DNA from: Streptomyces flavofungini
Lineage (GTDB): Bacteria > Actinomycetota > Actinomycetes > Streptomycetales > Streptomycetaceae
Direction of reading: 5' to 3'
Assembly (NCBI RefSeq): GCF_030388665.1
Contig: NZ_CP128846.1
Location: 8,342,001-8,406,000 of the forward strand
DNA: 64,000 nt
This document shows positions 32,259 to 41,797 of this stretch, one piece after another. The translations under genes and the position numbers were made by a program. Numbering within the stretch: the first letter of the stretch is position 1; every line of letters starts with the position of its first letter. The notes under the pieces were generated by a model. It searched no databases. It was not told the DNA's origin and worked only from the letters and a program-made list of their open reading frames with translations.

Positions 32259-34906
32259 GTGCCACCGGTCGGCGCAGGCCCGCCGGGCCCAGCAGTCCCA
32301 CAAGGGCACCGGGCCCCGCGGGGCCCGGTGCCCCCACCGGGTCCCTGGCCGCGGCCCTCCGCATCAGCCTCACCTCGCTGCGGGGCCACAAGCGCCGCTT
32401 CGCCGGTACGTTCTTCGCGGTGCTGCTCGGTGTCGCCTTCCTCGCGGGCACCCTCGTCATGGGTGACACGCTGCGCGCCGGCTTCGACACGATGTTCGGC
32501 AACGCGACGCGCGGCACCGACGCCGTCGTCCGCAGCGCCGACACCATCACCACGCCCGGTGAGAGCCAGGGCGTGCGCCGATACGTCGACACCGCCCTGG
32601 TCGACCGCATCGAGAAGGTCCCGGGCGTCGCCGCCGCCGTGCCCGGCATCCAGGGCGCGGGCCAATTGGTCGGCAAGGACGGCGACCCGATCGGCGGCCA
32701 GGGCCCGCCTACCCTCGCGGGCAACTGGATCACCGACCCGGAGCTGAACGCCTACCGCCTCGCCGAGGGCCGCGCCCCCGCGAGGAGCGGCGAGGTGGTC
32801 GTCAACCGCGGCGCCGCCGAGAGCGGCGACCTGAAGATCGGCGACACCACGACCCTGCGCACCCCCGACCCGGTGCGGGTCACCATCGTCGGCCTCGCCA
32901 CGTTCGGCGGCGAGGACGGCATGGCGCAGACGACCTTCACGGGCATGACACGGGCCGACGCCGAGAAGTACCTGATGCCGAAGCCGGGCGAGGCCGCCAC
33001 CGTGCAGGTGCGCGCCGGACCCGGGACGAGTCAGCAGGAGCTCGTCGACGCGCTGACGCCCGTGCTGCCCAAGGGAGTCGAGGCCATCACCGGGCAGGAG
33101 GCGGCGGAGGAGAACTCCGACATGATCTCCGGTCAGTTCCTGACCCTGTTCACCACGTTCCTGCTGGTCTTCTCCGGCATCGCGCTGCTGGTCGCCACCT
33201 TCTCCATCCACAACACCTTCGCGATCGTCGTGGCCCAGCGCACCCGCGAGAACGCGCTCCTGCGCGCCCTCGGCGCCTCCCGTCGTCAGGTCACCGCGTC
33301 GACCCTGACCGAGGCGTCCGTCGTCGCCTTCGTGGCGTCCGTCGTGGGTCTCGCGGGCGGCATCGGCATCGCCGCCGGATTGCAGGCGCTGTTCCCGGCC
33401 ATCGGGTTCCCCTTCCCCGAGGGCGACTTGGTGATCAGCGCCACTTCGATGCTGCTGCCCCTCGCGGTCGGCGTCGCCGTGTGCGTGGCGTCCGCGCTGC
33501 TGCCCGCCGTCCGCGCCGGACGCACCGCCCCGCTGGCGGCGCTCCGCGAGACGGCCGTCGACCACTCCGGCGCCTCCCGCACCCGCGCGGCCGTCGGCAC
33601 CGGCATCGCCCTCGCGGCCGTCGCCCTCACCCTGGTCGGCGTGCTCGCATCGCCGTCGATCTGGCTCGCGGGCGGCGGCGCCGTCCTCGCCCTCGCCGCG
33701 TTCGTGGTCCTCGGGCCCGTCGCGTCCTCGCGCGCGGTGCGCGTCCTCGGCGGGCCGCTCGACCGGCTGCGCGGCGTCACCGGATCGCTGGCCCGTCGCA
33801 ACGCCCTGCGCAGCCCCAAGCGCACCGCAGCCACCGCGAGCGCCCTGATGATCGGCGTGGCCGTCGTCTGCCTGTTCACCGTCTTCGGCGCCTCGTTGAA
33901 GGCCACCATGGACCAGACGGTGTCGCGCTCCTTCGCGGGGGACGTCGCGGTCAGCACGCCGTCCTTCGGCGCGGGCGGCAGCGGACTCAGCCCCCGGCTC
34001 GCCCCCGCGATCGCGGAGCGCCCCGAGGTCGCCACGGCCGTCGGCCTCGGCAGGGGAGTGGCCGAAGTGAACGGCGAGGGAAGGGCGTTGACCGTCACCG
34101 ACCCGGTCGCGCTCGCCAAGTCCTTCGACCTCGGCAAGGTCGAGGGCTCGATGGGCGGCCTGGGCGACGACGGCATCGCCCTCACCCGCAAGGAAGCCGA
34201 CAAACAGCACCTCGACGTCGGCGACCGGGCCGAACTCGCCTTCGCCGACGGCGAGAAGGAAACCTTCACGGTCCGCGCGGTCTACGGCCGGTCCGAACTC
34301 GCGGGCGACTACGTCATCACCCGCGCCGCCTGGGCCCCGCACCGCGCCCAGGACTCCGACACGCTGGTGTCGGTGACCTTCAAGGACGGGGTGAGCGCGG
34401 CGGACGGCGAGGCGGCGGTGGCGGCCGTGGCGAAGGAGTACGGCAACCCCGAGGTCCAGACCCGGGAGGAGTACGCGCGGTCCGCGGCGGGCGGCATCGA
34501 CATGATGCTGACTCTCGTCTACGCCCTGCTGGCCCTCGCCGTCCTCATCGCCCTGCTCGGCATCGCCAACACCCTCACCCTCGCCGTGCACGAGCGCACC
34601 CGCGAACTGGGCCTGCTGCGGGCCGTCGGCCAGACCCGCGGACAGCTGCGGGCCATGGTCCGCTGGGAGTCCGTCCTGGTTGCCGCGTTCGGCACGGCGG
34701 GCGGCCTGGCGCTCGGCGGCTTCCTCGGCTGGGTCCTGGTCGAGGCGTCCGACGGCGCGTCCGACAGCGACTTCGCGTTCGCGCTGCCGCCGACGCAGCT
34801 CGCCGTCGTCGCCCTGGTGGGCCTGGCGGCCGGAGTCCTCGCGGGCCTGCGGCCGGCTCGGCGCGCCGCCCGCCTCGACGTCCTGCGGGCCATCGCCACG
34901 CAGTGA
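32255..34906 (+). CDS. FtsX-fold ABC transporter permease
   Basis: This 883-residue membrane protein has the full-length actinobacterial arrangement: an N-terminal helix near 45-65, a large extracytoplasmic domain (~70-290), three helices (FLTLFTTFLLVFSGIALLVATF and the two after it), a second helix-rich block and a second extracytoplasmic domain (~480-770), then the closing FtsX domain (MLTLVYALLALAVLIALLGIANTLTLAVHERTRELGLLRAVG). The cytoplasmic loops HNTFAIVVAQRTRENALLRALGASRRQ and ERTRELGLLRAVGQTRGQ match FtsX repeats. It is the partner of the ATPase just upstream. Confidence 0.93.
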   Translation: MSATGRRRPAGPSSPTRAPGPAGPGAPTGSLAAALRISLTSLRGHKRRFAGTFFAVLLGVAFLAGTLVMGDTLRAGFDTMFGNATRGTDAVVRSADTITTPGESQGVRRYVDTALVDRIEKVPGVAAAVPGIQGAGQLVGKDGDPIGGQGPPTLAGNWITDPELNAYRLAEGRAPARSGEVVVNRGAAESGDLKIGDTTTLRTPDPVRVTIVGLATFGGEDGMAQTTFTGMTRADAEKYLMPKPGEAATVQVRAGPGTSQQELVDALTPVLPKGVEAITGQEAAEENSDMISGQFLTLFTTFLLVFSGIALLVATFSIHNTFAIVVAQRTRENALLRALGASRRQVTASTLTEASVVAFVASVVGLAGGIGIAAGLQALFPAIGFPFPEGDLVISATSMLLPLAVGVAVCVASALLPAVRAGRTAPLAALRETAVDHSGASRTRAAVGTGIALAAVALTLVGVLASPSIWLAGGGAVLALAAFVVLGPVASSRAVRVLGGPLDRLRGVTGSLARRNALRSPKRTAATASALMIGVAVVCLFTVFGASLKATMDQTVSRSFAGDVAVSTPSFGAGGSGLSPRLAPAIAERPEVATAVGLGRGVAEVNGEGRALTVTDPVALAKSFDLGKVEGSMGGLGDDGIALTRKEADKQHLDVGDRAELAFADGEKETFTVRAVYGRSELAGDYVITRAAWAPHRAQDSDTLVSVTFKDGVSAADGEAAVAAVAKEYGNPEVQTREEYARSAAGGIDMMLTLVYALLALAVLIALLGIANTLTLAVHERTRELGLLRAVGQTRGQLRAMVRWESVLVAAFGTAGGLALGGFLGWVLVEASDGASDSDFAFALPPTQLAVVALVGLAAGVLAGLRPARRAARLDVLRAIATQ

Positions 34907-35039
34907 CGCACGGGACGAGCGGTGCCGCGCACGGGGCGGCGCACGAGTCCTCGTACGCACAAGGACGGGGGAGGACTCGGACCAGAAGGACTACGCCAAC
35001 GCGTACGACGAGCCACGCGGAGGTGAAGTCACCGCCCGG

Positions 35040-35552
35040 TCAGCCGGCAACGGCGGACCGGGCGGGAGCATGGGCGCCGACGGCGGCGGGATCCTCGGCG
35101 AACGGGGCGGCGCGCGTGGTGCCGTACACCGGATACGTCGGCAGCGACGTGAGGGCCGACGGCGCGCAGAGTGTGAACCAGACGACCTTGCCCGTGTCGC
35201 CCTGCGGCTGCGCGCCCCAGCTCTCACTCACCGCCGCGACCATCGCGAGCCCGCGCCCGCAGGTCTCGAACGGATCGGCGTCGCGCACCTCGGGAAGCCT
35301 CGGATCGTGGTCGTGGACGGAGACCATGAGGCGTTCGAGCAGCAGCTCGATCTCCACCGTGCAGGTCTTGTCCGGTTCGGCGTGCCGGTGGACGTTGGTC
35401 AACAACTCGGTCACGCCGAGCGCGGCCTGGTCTATCAAGGGATCGAGATGCCAGTAGCGCAACTGCGCAGAGACGATTCTGCGGACCTGGCCGATCCGCG
35501 ACGGCAGGGCTTGGAGCTCTACCGTGCAATGCCTGCTTGGCTGGCTGATCAC
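35040..35552 (-). CDS. RsbW-like ATP-binding anti-sigma/regulatory protein
   Basis: This 170-residue protein is a Streptomyces-type HATPase_c kinase-like domain. It has N-box ALGVTELLTNVHRHA, G1 box VHDHDPRLPEVRDADPFETCGRGLAMVAAV, and no transmembrane helix. The usual DXGXG is changed to DHDPRLP, so nucleotide binding may be weak. Such proteins are SpoIIAB/RsbW relatives that can regulate sigma factors, or orphan members. A long Pro/Ala-rich tail follows residue ~130. No STAS partner is adjacent. Confidence 0.85.
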   Translation of the reverse strand: MISQPSRHCTVELQALPSRIGQVRRIVSAQLRYWHLDPLIDQAALGVTELLTNVHRHAEPDKTCTVEIELLLERLMVSVHDHDPRLPEVRDADPFETCGRGLAMVAAVSESWGAQPQGDTGKVVWFTLCAPSALTSLPTYPVYGTTRAAPFAEDPAAVGAHAPARSAVAG

Positions 35553-35740
35553 GGTGCGACTCCCCGAATTGAGGTCCGGAAGAAGACGGCGTTCGGATCC
35601 AGCAGGGGCCGCTCGCGCCGCCGCCTGCGGTGGTGACCGGCGGGCTGGTTCGCAGCGTTATCACCGGTAAACCCAGAGTGATGTGACACCAGCGTGACTC
35701 AGGGGGTGGGGGCGTGCAACTCGCGCCCGGGTCGCGCCCT

Positions 35741-36067
35741 TCAGTCCCGGCGCCCGCCGGCCGCGTGACGTACCGCTTCGAGGAAGGTTCGGACCGTGGG
35801 CGGCCCCGCCTCCCCGGGCGCCGGATCGTGCTCGCCGAGCGTCAGCAGATAGCGGGTGCCGTTCATCTCGGCGAGCGCCTTGTCCTGTGGGGCGAACCAG
35901 GGTTTCGCCGTGCGCACCGCGCGCAGCGGGGCGCTGTCGATCTCGGTGCCGTAACTGGTGAGCAACTCCAGCCTGCCGTCGCTGATCCGGACCTGGCCCG
36001 CACGGGTCAGCGAGCGAAGTAGCCGCCCGATCCGTACGCCCGTGGCCCTGAACTCCGGCTCCGCCAT
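35741..36067 (-). CDS. Hypothetical protein
   Basis: This 108-residue soluble protein is not recognised. It contains VRIGRLLRSLTRAGQVRISDGRLELLTSYGTEIDSAPL, which may be a small beta-rich domain, then PWFAPQDKALAEMNGTRYLLTLGEHD. I chose ATG 36067 because it begins the conserved-looking part and has a GGGGGG stretch about 10 nt upstream; an open frame extends further upstream (to 37939) only as an antisense shadow of the PLP enzyme. Sequences like this are common in Streptomyces without known function. Confidence 0.65.
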   Translation of the reverse strand: MAEPEFRATGVRIGRLLRSLTRAGQVRISDGRLELLTSYGTEIDSAPLRAVRTAKPWFAPQDKALAEMNGTRYLLTLGEHDPAPGEAGPPTVRTFLEAVRHAAGGRRD

Positions 36068-36412
36068 GAGGCTCTGCCCCCCTCGTGCGCCTGGTGTCGA
36101 CGCGCCATCGGTGTGGTGACGCACGGCGCCGCACGCCCGTCGTACGGCACCTGGTGGAAACCTACCCCTGTTTCCGTGCGGTGCAGTGTGCACGCGCACG
36201 GCGTCGAGGGCCAGGGTGCCCGGCGACGACGCACATGCCACTTCGGTGCGTGACCGGCGCGGCCCGCCGCGCGGGGCCGAGTGGTGGGCAAGGGCCTCCT
36301 TTGGGCGCCCAAAAGGTGTGTTTATGCAGGTGAGAGCGGTGTTGTGGGTGTTTATCATCGAGGTGTCCGGCCGGACCGATCCCGTTCCGGCACGAGGCCT
36401 AAGGAGCCCGCG
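36068..36412. other. Control region upstream of Cds1-like gene
   Basis: In these 345 nt no gene is convincing. A 14-bp perfect palindrome TTTGGGCGCCCAAA lies at 36300-36313. GTGTTTAT occurs twice, at 36318-36325 and 36348-36355, exactly 30 bp apart. A possible promoter is GTGAGA (36330-36335), 17 nt, TATCAT (36353-36358), giving a leader of about 48 nt. Confidence 0.5.
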
Positions 36413-37555
36413 GTGAGCACCACCCAGCACGATCCGGCCGACGAGCCGATGGCCACGCTCGACGTGGACCGCAGCGACGACGCGTACCGCACTTGGCTGA
36501 AAGAGGCCGTGCGGAAGGTCCAGGCCGACGCGAACCGCTCCGCGGACACCCATCTGCTGCGCTTCCCGCTGCCCGAGCGGTGGGGCATCGACCTGTACCT
36601 CAAGGACGAGTCGACGCACCCGACCGGCAGCCTCAAGCACCGGCTCGCCCGCTCGCTGTTCCTGTACGGCCTGTGCAATGGCTGGATCCGTCCGGGGCGC
36701 CCCGTGATCGAGGCCTCCAGCGGCTCGACGGCCGTCTCCGAGGCGTACTTCGCGAAGCTCATCGGTGTGCCCTTCATCGCGGTGATGCCGCGCACGACGA
36801 GCGCCGAGAAGTGCCGCCTCATCGAATTCCACGGCGGCCGGTGCCACTTCGTGGACGACTCGCGCACCATGTACGCGGAGTCCGCCCGCCTCGCCGTCGA
36901 GACCGGCGGCCACTACATGGACCAGTTCACCTACGCGGAACGGGCCACGGACTGGCGCGGCAACAACAACATCGCCGAGTCGATGTTCCAGCAACTGCGC
37001 CTGGAGCGGCACCCGGAGCCCGCGTGGATCGTCGCCACGGCGGGCACCGGCGGCACCTCGGCGACCATCGCTCGCTACGTCCACTACATGCAGCACGACA
37101 CCCGGATCTGCGTCGCCGACCCGGAGAACTCCTGTTTCTTCGACGGCTGGACGAAGAACGACCCGGACGCCTCCAGCGACTGCGGCTCGCGCATCGAGGG
37201 CATCGGCAGGCCCCGCATGGAGCCGAGCTTCGTGCCCGGCGCCATCGACCGCATGATGAAGGTGCCCGACGCGGCGAGCGTCGCCGCGGTGCGCGCCCTG
37301 GACCGCGCCATCGGCCGCAAGGCGGGCGGCTCGACCGGCACGGGGCTGTGGAGCGCCCTCAGGATCACCGCGGAGATGGTGGCCGCGGGCCGCACGGGCA
37401 GCGTCGTCACCCTCATCTGCGACCCGGGCGACCGCTACCTGGACAAGTACTACTCGGACGCGTGGCTCGCCGAGCAGGGGCTCGACATCGCACCGTACGA
37501 GCGCACGATCGAGAGGCTGCTCGCCACGGGGGAGTGGCCGGCGCAGGCGGGCTAG
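36413..37555 (+). CDS. PLP-dependent cysteine-synthase-family enzyme (Cds1-like)
   Basis: This 380-residue fold-type II PLP enzyme has the PLP Lys in [11 protein letters not shown] (K75), the substrate loop [17 protein letters not shown], and the phosphate-binding [15 protein letters not shown]. It resembles the mycobacterial L-cysteine desulfhydrase Cds1 more than O-acetylserine sulfhydrylase CysK. The likely reaction releases sulfide, pyruvate and ammonia from cysteine, which helps sulfur balance and redox stress. GTG 36413 has AAGGAG 6 nt upstream. The 5' control region contains a palindrome and 30-bp-spaced repeats. Confidence 0.87.
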   Translation: MSTTQHDPADEPMATLDVDRSDDAYRTWLKEAVRKVQADANRSADTHLLRFPLPERWGIDLYLKDESTHPTGSLKHRLARSLFLYGLCNGWIRPGRPVIEASSGSTAVSEAYFAKLIGVPFIAVMPRTTSAEKCRLIEFHGGRCHFVDDSRTMYAESARLAVETGGHYMDQFTYAERATDWRGNNNIAESMFQQLRLERHPEPAWIVATAGTGGTSATIARYVHYMQHDTRICVADPENSCFFDGWTKNDPDASSDCGSRIEGIGRPRMEPSFVPGAIDRMMKVPDAASVAAVRALDRAIGRKAGGSTGTGLWSALRITAEMVAAGRTGSVVTLICDPGDRYLDKYYSDAWLAEQGLDIAPYERTIERLLATGEWPAQAG

Positions 37556-37572
37556 GACCTGTCGGGGCCGGG

Positions 37573-38073
37573 TCAGGCGCCGTTCGCTCCGGACAACTGC
37601 CGGTCCAGGTTCGCGACCGCCGTGTGGAAGGACGTGCCCATGCCCCGGCGGCCGCCGCGCCTCATCAGGAAGCGCGTCAGGGCCACGGCGTCCGCGGCGT
37701 ACGTCCACTGCACGCGAGTGCCCGAGCCCTGGCCGTCGGTCGGTTCCAGCGGGATGAGCCGCCACTCCTCCACCAGGGCGCGCAGGCCGGGGAAGTTGGT
37801 CAGGTCGATGCGGTAGGCGTACCGCGTGGGCGCGTCCGTGGCGAGGAAGGTCTCCCGGAACCAGAAGCGGCCCTGAATGCGCACCAGACGGCCCGAGCCG
37901 TCGTCGAACGGCCGGGCGTACACCACCGAGCTGTGCCACGCGGGCAGGCGCCGGACGTCCTCAAGCACCTCGTACACCGCCTCGGGCGGTGCCGCGACGT
38001 CGTGGGTGAACACCAGGCGTACCGGTGCGGTGTCGAGGAACTCCAGGCCCTCGGGCCTCAGTCGGCGTGGCAT
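37573..38073 (-). CDS. SRPBCC-family protein
   Basis: This 166-residue protein is a START/SRPBCC-fold protein of the polyketide-cyclase/dehydrase type. It shows FTHDVAAPPEAVYEVLEDVRRLPAWHSSV at the start, where the first strand and helix of the ligand pocket lie, and VQWTYAADAVALTRFLMRRGGRRGMGTSFHTAVANLDRQL at the long C-terminal helix. Such proteins bind hydrophobic ligands; the substrate is unknown. It converges with the Cds1-like gene across 17 nt. Confidence 0.88.
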   Translation of the reverse strand: MPRRLRPEGLEFLDTAPVRLVFTHDVAAPPEAVYEVLEDVRRLPAWHSSVVYARPFDDGSGRLVRIQGRFWFRETFLATDAPTRYAYRIDLTNFPGLRALVEEWRLIPLEPTDGQGSGTRVQWTYAADAVALTRFLMRRGGRRGMGTSFHTAVANLDRQLSGANGA

Positions 38074-38135
38074 GAACGCGACCCCCAGGCGGGACGAGGC
38101 GGTTGACCGGCCCGACCACCATAGCCGGGGGCCCG

Positions 38136-39020
38136 TCAGAAGTCCGCGGAGTTCTCGTCGTCAGCGGCGCCCGTGCTCCCCGGGGCCCCGGTGGTGTCCA
38201 CGGCGTCCGCGGGCGCGCCCGCGACCAGGAGCCGCCGGAGCTGCTCGGAGATCTCCGCGCGGGCCCGCGCAGGCAGCCCCGCGTCCGTCACCAGCGTGTC
38301 CACCTGGCCGAGCGTCGCGAACGAACTCAGGCCCACCGTGCCCCACTTGGTGTGGTCGGCGACCACGACCACGCGGCGCGCGGACTGCACCAGACGCCGG
38401 TTTGTCTCCGCCTCCGCGAGGTTGGGCGTGGAGAGACCGGCCTCGGCCGATATGCCGTGCACGCCGAGGAACAGCACGTCGAAGTGGAGTGCCGCGATCG
38501 CCTGGTCGGCCACCGGCCCCACCAGCGAGTCCGACGGCGTGCGCACCCCGCCCGTGAGGACCACCGTGGCCGCGCCCTGGCGCTGCCCGGAGCTGCGCTG
38601 CGCGGAGTGGAAGACGTCGGCGACCCGCACCGAGTTCGTCACGACCGTCAGGTCCGGGACGTCGAGCAGCTGATGGGCCAGCGCGTACGTCGTGGTGCCG
38701 CCGGAGAGCGCGATGGCCGTGCTCGGTGCCACCAGGGTCGCCGCGGTCCGCGCGATGTCCTCCTTGGCGCTCAGCTCCAGGCCCGACTTGGCCTCGAAGC
38801 CCGGCTCGTGCGTGCTGGCCTCGGCGACCGGCACGGCGCCGCCGTGCACCTTCTCCAGGACCCCGAGGCGGGCGAGCGCGTCCAGGTCACGGCGGACGGT
38901 CATGTCCGACACGCCCAGCTTCCTGGTGAGTTCATTGACCCGGACGCCGCCGCGGCGGCGGACCTCGTCGAGGATCAGGGCGCGACGCTGCTCCGCGAGG
39001 AGGTTCTGATTCTCACTCAC
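38136..39020 (-). CDS. DeoR/GlpR-family transcriptional regulator
   Basis: This 294-residue repressor has the DeoR winged helix (RRALILDEVRRRGGVRVNELTRKLGVSDMTVRRDLDALARLGVLEKVHGGA, residues 12-62) and the sugar-isomerase-like effector domain (AIALSGGTTTYALAHQLL, VLTGGVRTPSDSLVGPVAD, VVVVADHTKWGTVGLSSF). A phosphorylated sugar is the usual effector. The operon it controls is not adjacent, since the divergent gene is a membrane hydrolase. The GTG start at 39020 shows no clear ribosome site. Confidence 0.93.
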   Translation of the reverse strand: MSENQNLLAEQRRALILDEVRRRGGVRVNELTRKLGVSDMTVRRDLDALARLGVLEKVHGGAVPVAEASTHEPGFEAKSGLELSAKEDIARTAATLVAPSTAIALSGGTTTYALAHQLLDVPDLTVVTNSVRVADVFHSAQRSSGQRQGAATVVLTGGVRTPSDSLVGPVADQAIAALHFDVLFLGVHGISAEAGLSTPNLAEAETNRRLVQSARRVVVVADHTKWGTVGLSSFATLGQVDTLVTDAGLPARARAEISEQLRRLLVAGAPADAVDTTGAPGSTGAADDENSADF

Positions 39021-39262
39021 GTCAGGTCCGGCCCTTTCGCCTCGTCAAGCCCGTCATCGGGTCGCCTCATCCTCGCACGTGCCGTCGTTGCGGGTGCCAC
39101 CGACCGGGCGGCCCCGCCATCCGGAAGGGGGAGCTGCCGAAGGGGGAGATTACGTGAGGGTGGCTGCGTGCGGGGCGGGAAACGGCGATCCTTGTGTCCC
39201 TGCACGACCTGCGTGGCCCGTACACGGCTCAGGACAGCGCACGACTCGGGGGAAGCGGAACA

Positions 39263-41797
39263 GTGGAGCGCGCCACGGCGGCCCGGACCGCCCGGAAAGA
39301 CGGACCGGCACGCCCGAACCAGCCAGAGGAACCGCACCGCACGGCACCCCCGGACCGCCCCGCGGGCCCGAGTCGCACCGCACACCCGGAACGCGGCGCC
39401 GAGGCAGAGCCGATCGCCCTGGAGCTCCTCGTCCACGGCGTCGGCGGCACCACGCCCGAGGAGATGCTCGGCGACCCCCGCACGGTTCGCGTGTCCGGCG
39501 ACGGCACCGCCGCCGTCCACCGCCGCGCCGACGACGTGGACGCCGAGTCCCGCCCCGCGCACTACCGCGACCAGCCCGTCCCGGAGGCCTACGTCTGGTC
39601 GAACCTGACCTCCGGCAACGGCTCCCGCGCGCTGTGGCTGCTGCTCCTGCCGTTCATGGTCGTCAACCTCGCCCACTGGATGCGCCCCTCGGCCCGCCGC
39701 GCCGAACGCGCCGTGCGGACCTACGGCCTCCTCGTGCGGCTCGTCGCCCTCAGCCTCACCGTGCTCCTGGTCGCCGCCGCCTGCGAGATCGCCATCGACC
39801 TGACGGCCTGGCAGTGCGCGGGCACCCGCGCCTGCGTCGACGACCACTCCTGGCTCGGCTTCCTCGCGCCGGAGTCCGCCGGGGGCGGTGGCTGGTGGTC
39901 GCAGCCCGGCCGCCGCCTCGCGCTCGCCGCACTCCTGCCCGCGGCACTCACCGGCCTGCTCTGGTACCTGTCCCACCGCACCTGGAGCGCGTACGAGTCC
40001 CAGCAGCCGCTGCCGCACCAGCCGGACCCGGAGGAGCCCAGCCGCAACGCCCTGGGCAAGCCCGGCTTCTGGTACGGCCGCAGGCTCGTCGCCCGGCTGC
40101 GTGCCGCCCACACGGCCGCGGGACTGCTCACGGTCGCCGCCGCCGTCGGCGCCTCGGCCGCCCGGTACGACCGCAGGTCCGGCGGGCCCGCCCTCCTCGA
40201 CGTCCTCGGCTGGGCCCTGGAGTCGGCCCTCGTGGTGGCGGGAGCCGTCGTCGTGTGGGTGGTCTGCCGCCGGGGCCGCAGCGAGAACCGCCTCGACCGG
40301 CAGCTGGACCGCACCCTGGTGCGCCGACTGCCGCTCGCCGCCCTGGCACTGCTCGTCCTCGCGGTCCTGTACGCCGGCTGGTCCCGCCCCGGCTGGACCT
40401 CGGCCGGACGGCTGCCGGGCAACACGACGTTCGGCGGCATCACCCTCGTCCAGGGCGCCCTCGTGCTCGCCCTCGCCGTGGCCGCCACCCATATCCACCG
40501 CACGTCGCCGGACGCCCGCACCGCCATCCGCGGCCTCGGCGGGCCCGCCGTCGCCATGCTGGCCTGCGCCCTCGGCGGCGTGATGTCGGGCGGCGGCTCG
40601 CAGCGCGTCGCCGACTGGCTCGACGGCCCCGGCTCGCCCGGCGCCGGCGGCTCGATCGACGGCCCGCCCGCGCTCCTCACCTGGCAGGCCTCCGTCATTC
40701 CGCCGCTGCTCGTGGTCGTCGCCGCCCTGTGCGCCTGGCTGGCGGTACGCACCGCCGGGCGGCTGCGCCGTGAGCTCGCCCAGGTGCCGCGCGACTACCC
40801 CGACGAGCGTCCCGACACCGCCCGGACCCGCCGCATCGCGAGCACCCGCGCGGGCGCCGCCCTCACCGACCGGGCACCACAGATCGTCGGCGTGACCTCG
40901 GCGGTGACGCTCCTCCTCGGCGCGGCGGCCCTCGTCGGCGCCTGGGTCACCGGCGAGGTGCCGGGCGAGGCCGCGCGAAGCGCGCCCCCCTTCGTCGAGG
41001 GCACCGCGCAGACCGCGCAGGCCCTGGGCTCCTGGCTGATCGGCCTCGGCTTCATACTGTTCGTCACCTGGGGCCGTCGCGCCTACCACGACCCCTCGGC
41101 CCGCCGCACCATCGGCATCCTCTGGGACGTCGGCACGTTCTGGCCGCGCGCGGCCCACCCCTTCGCGCCGCCCTGTTACGCGGAGCGCGCGGTGCCCGAC
41201 CTGACCTGGCGCATGCACACCTGGACCCGTGCCACCGGCGGCCGACTCGTGCTCTCCGGCCACTCGCAGGGCAGCGTGCTCGCGGCGGCAGCGGCCTGGC
41301 AGCTGCTGCCCTCCGTACGCAGACGCGTCGCGCTGCTCACGTACGGCTCACCGATCGAGCGCCTCTACGGCCGCTGGTTCCCCGCGCACTTCGGGCCCGC
41401 CGCCCTCAGTTCCCTGCACCGCGAGGTCGACTGCTGGCGCAATCTGTACCGCCCCACCGACCCGATCGGCGGCCCCGTCCGCCTGCGCGGCGAGTGCGGG
41501 CCGCAGGTCGACCGGGAGCCCCTGAAGGACCCGCTGGCGTACGGCCGCACCGACGTCCACCCGCTGCCCGCGCCGATCCTCGGACACGGCGACTACCAGG
41601 CGGACCCGGCGTTCGCGGAGGAGCGGGGGCGGCTGCTCGCGCGGCTGCGACCCGCTGTGCCGGGACCGAGGCCGGAGGGCGCGGAGGGCGTGGGCGCGGG
41701 TGGAGCCGGTCCTGCGGGTGGCGGGCCCGTGGGCGGCCCGGAAGGGGTTACAGCAGGTCCGGAAGGTCCGGCAGGTCGTCCGAGTACAGCAGGGTGA
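39263..41797 (+). CDS. Polytopic membrane protein with GHSQG serine-hydrolase motif
   Basis: This 844-residue protein does not match a named family for me. Near residues 45-75 there is a strand LELLVHGVGGTTPEEML, which resembles an oxyanion-loop segment of alpha/beta hydrolases. Then come about eight to nine hydrophobic helices between residues 120 and 600. The last third has the hydrolase core: GGRLVLSGHSQGSVLAAAAAW gives the nucleophile Ser, and a likely active-site His is in the C-terminal ILGHGDYQADPAF. I chose GTG 39263 because GGGGGAA lies 8 nt upstream; a GTG at 39194 is possible. The 3' end overlaps the next, convergent gene by 50 nt. Confidence 0.82.
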   Translation: MERATAARTARKDGPARPNQPEEPHRTAPPDRPAGPSRTAHPERGAEAEPIALELLVHGVGGTTPEEMLGDPRTVRVSGDGTAAVHRRADDVDAESRPAHYRDQPVPEAYVWSNLTSGNGSRALWLLLLPFMVVNLAHWMRPSARRAERAVRTYGLLVRLVALSLTVLLVAAACEIAIDLTAWQCAGTRACVDDHSWLGFLAPESAGGGGWWSQPGRRLALAALLPAALTGLLWYLSHRTWSAYESQQPLPHQPDPEEPSRNALGKPGFWYGRRLVARLRAAHTAAGLLTVAAAVGASAARYDRRSGGPALLDVLGWALESALVVAGAVVVWVVCRRGRSENRLDRQLDRTLVRRLPLAALALLVLAVLYAGWSRPGWTSAGRLPGNTTFGGITLVQGALVLALAVAATHIHRTSPDARTAIRGLGGPAVAMLACALGGVMSGGGSQRVADWLDGPGSPGAGGSIDGPPALLTWQASVIPPLLVVVAALCAWLAVRTAGRLRRELAQVPRDYPDERPDTARTRRIASTRAGAALTDRAPQIVGVTSAVTLLLGAAALVGAWVTGEVPGEAARSAPPFVEGTAQTAQALGSWLIGLGFILFVTWGRRAYHDPSARRTIGILWDVGTFWPRAAHPFAPPCYAERAVPDLTWRMHTWTRATGGRLVLSGHSQGSVLAAAAAWQLLPSVRRRVALLTYGSPIERLYGRWFPAHFGPAALSSLHREVDCWRNLYRPTDPIGGPVRLRGECGPQVDREPLKDPLAYGRTDVHPLPAPILGHGDYQADPAFAEERGRLLARLRPAVPGPRPEGAEGVGAGGAGPAGGGPVGGPEGVTAGPEGPAGRPSTAG

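Noticed and set aside
32237..34960. Long minus-strand frame opposite the ABC permease
   Set aside because: Low-complexity acidic/Gly/Arg composition and no start support; the opposite strand has a clear FtsX permease.
35741..37939. Extended minus-strand frame reaching far upstream of the 108-residue hypothetical protein
   Set aside because: Most of it is antisense to the Cds1-like gene; only the end from 36067 looks coding.
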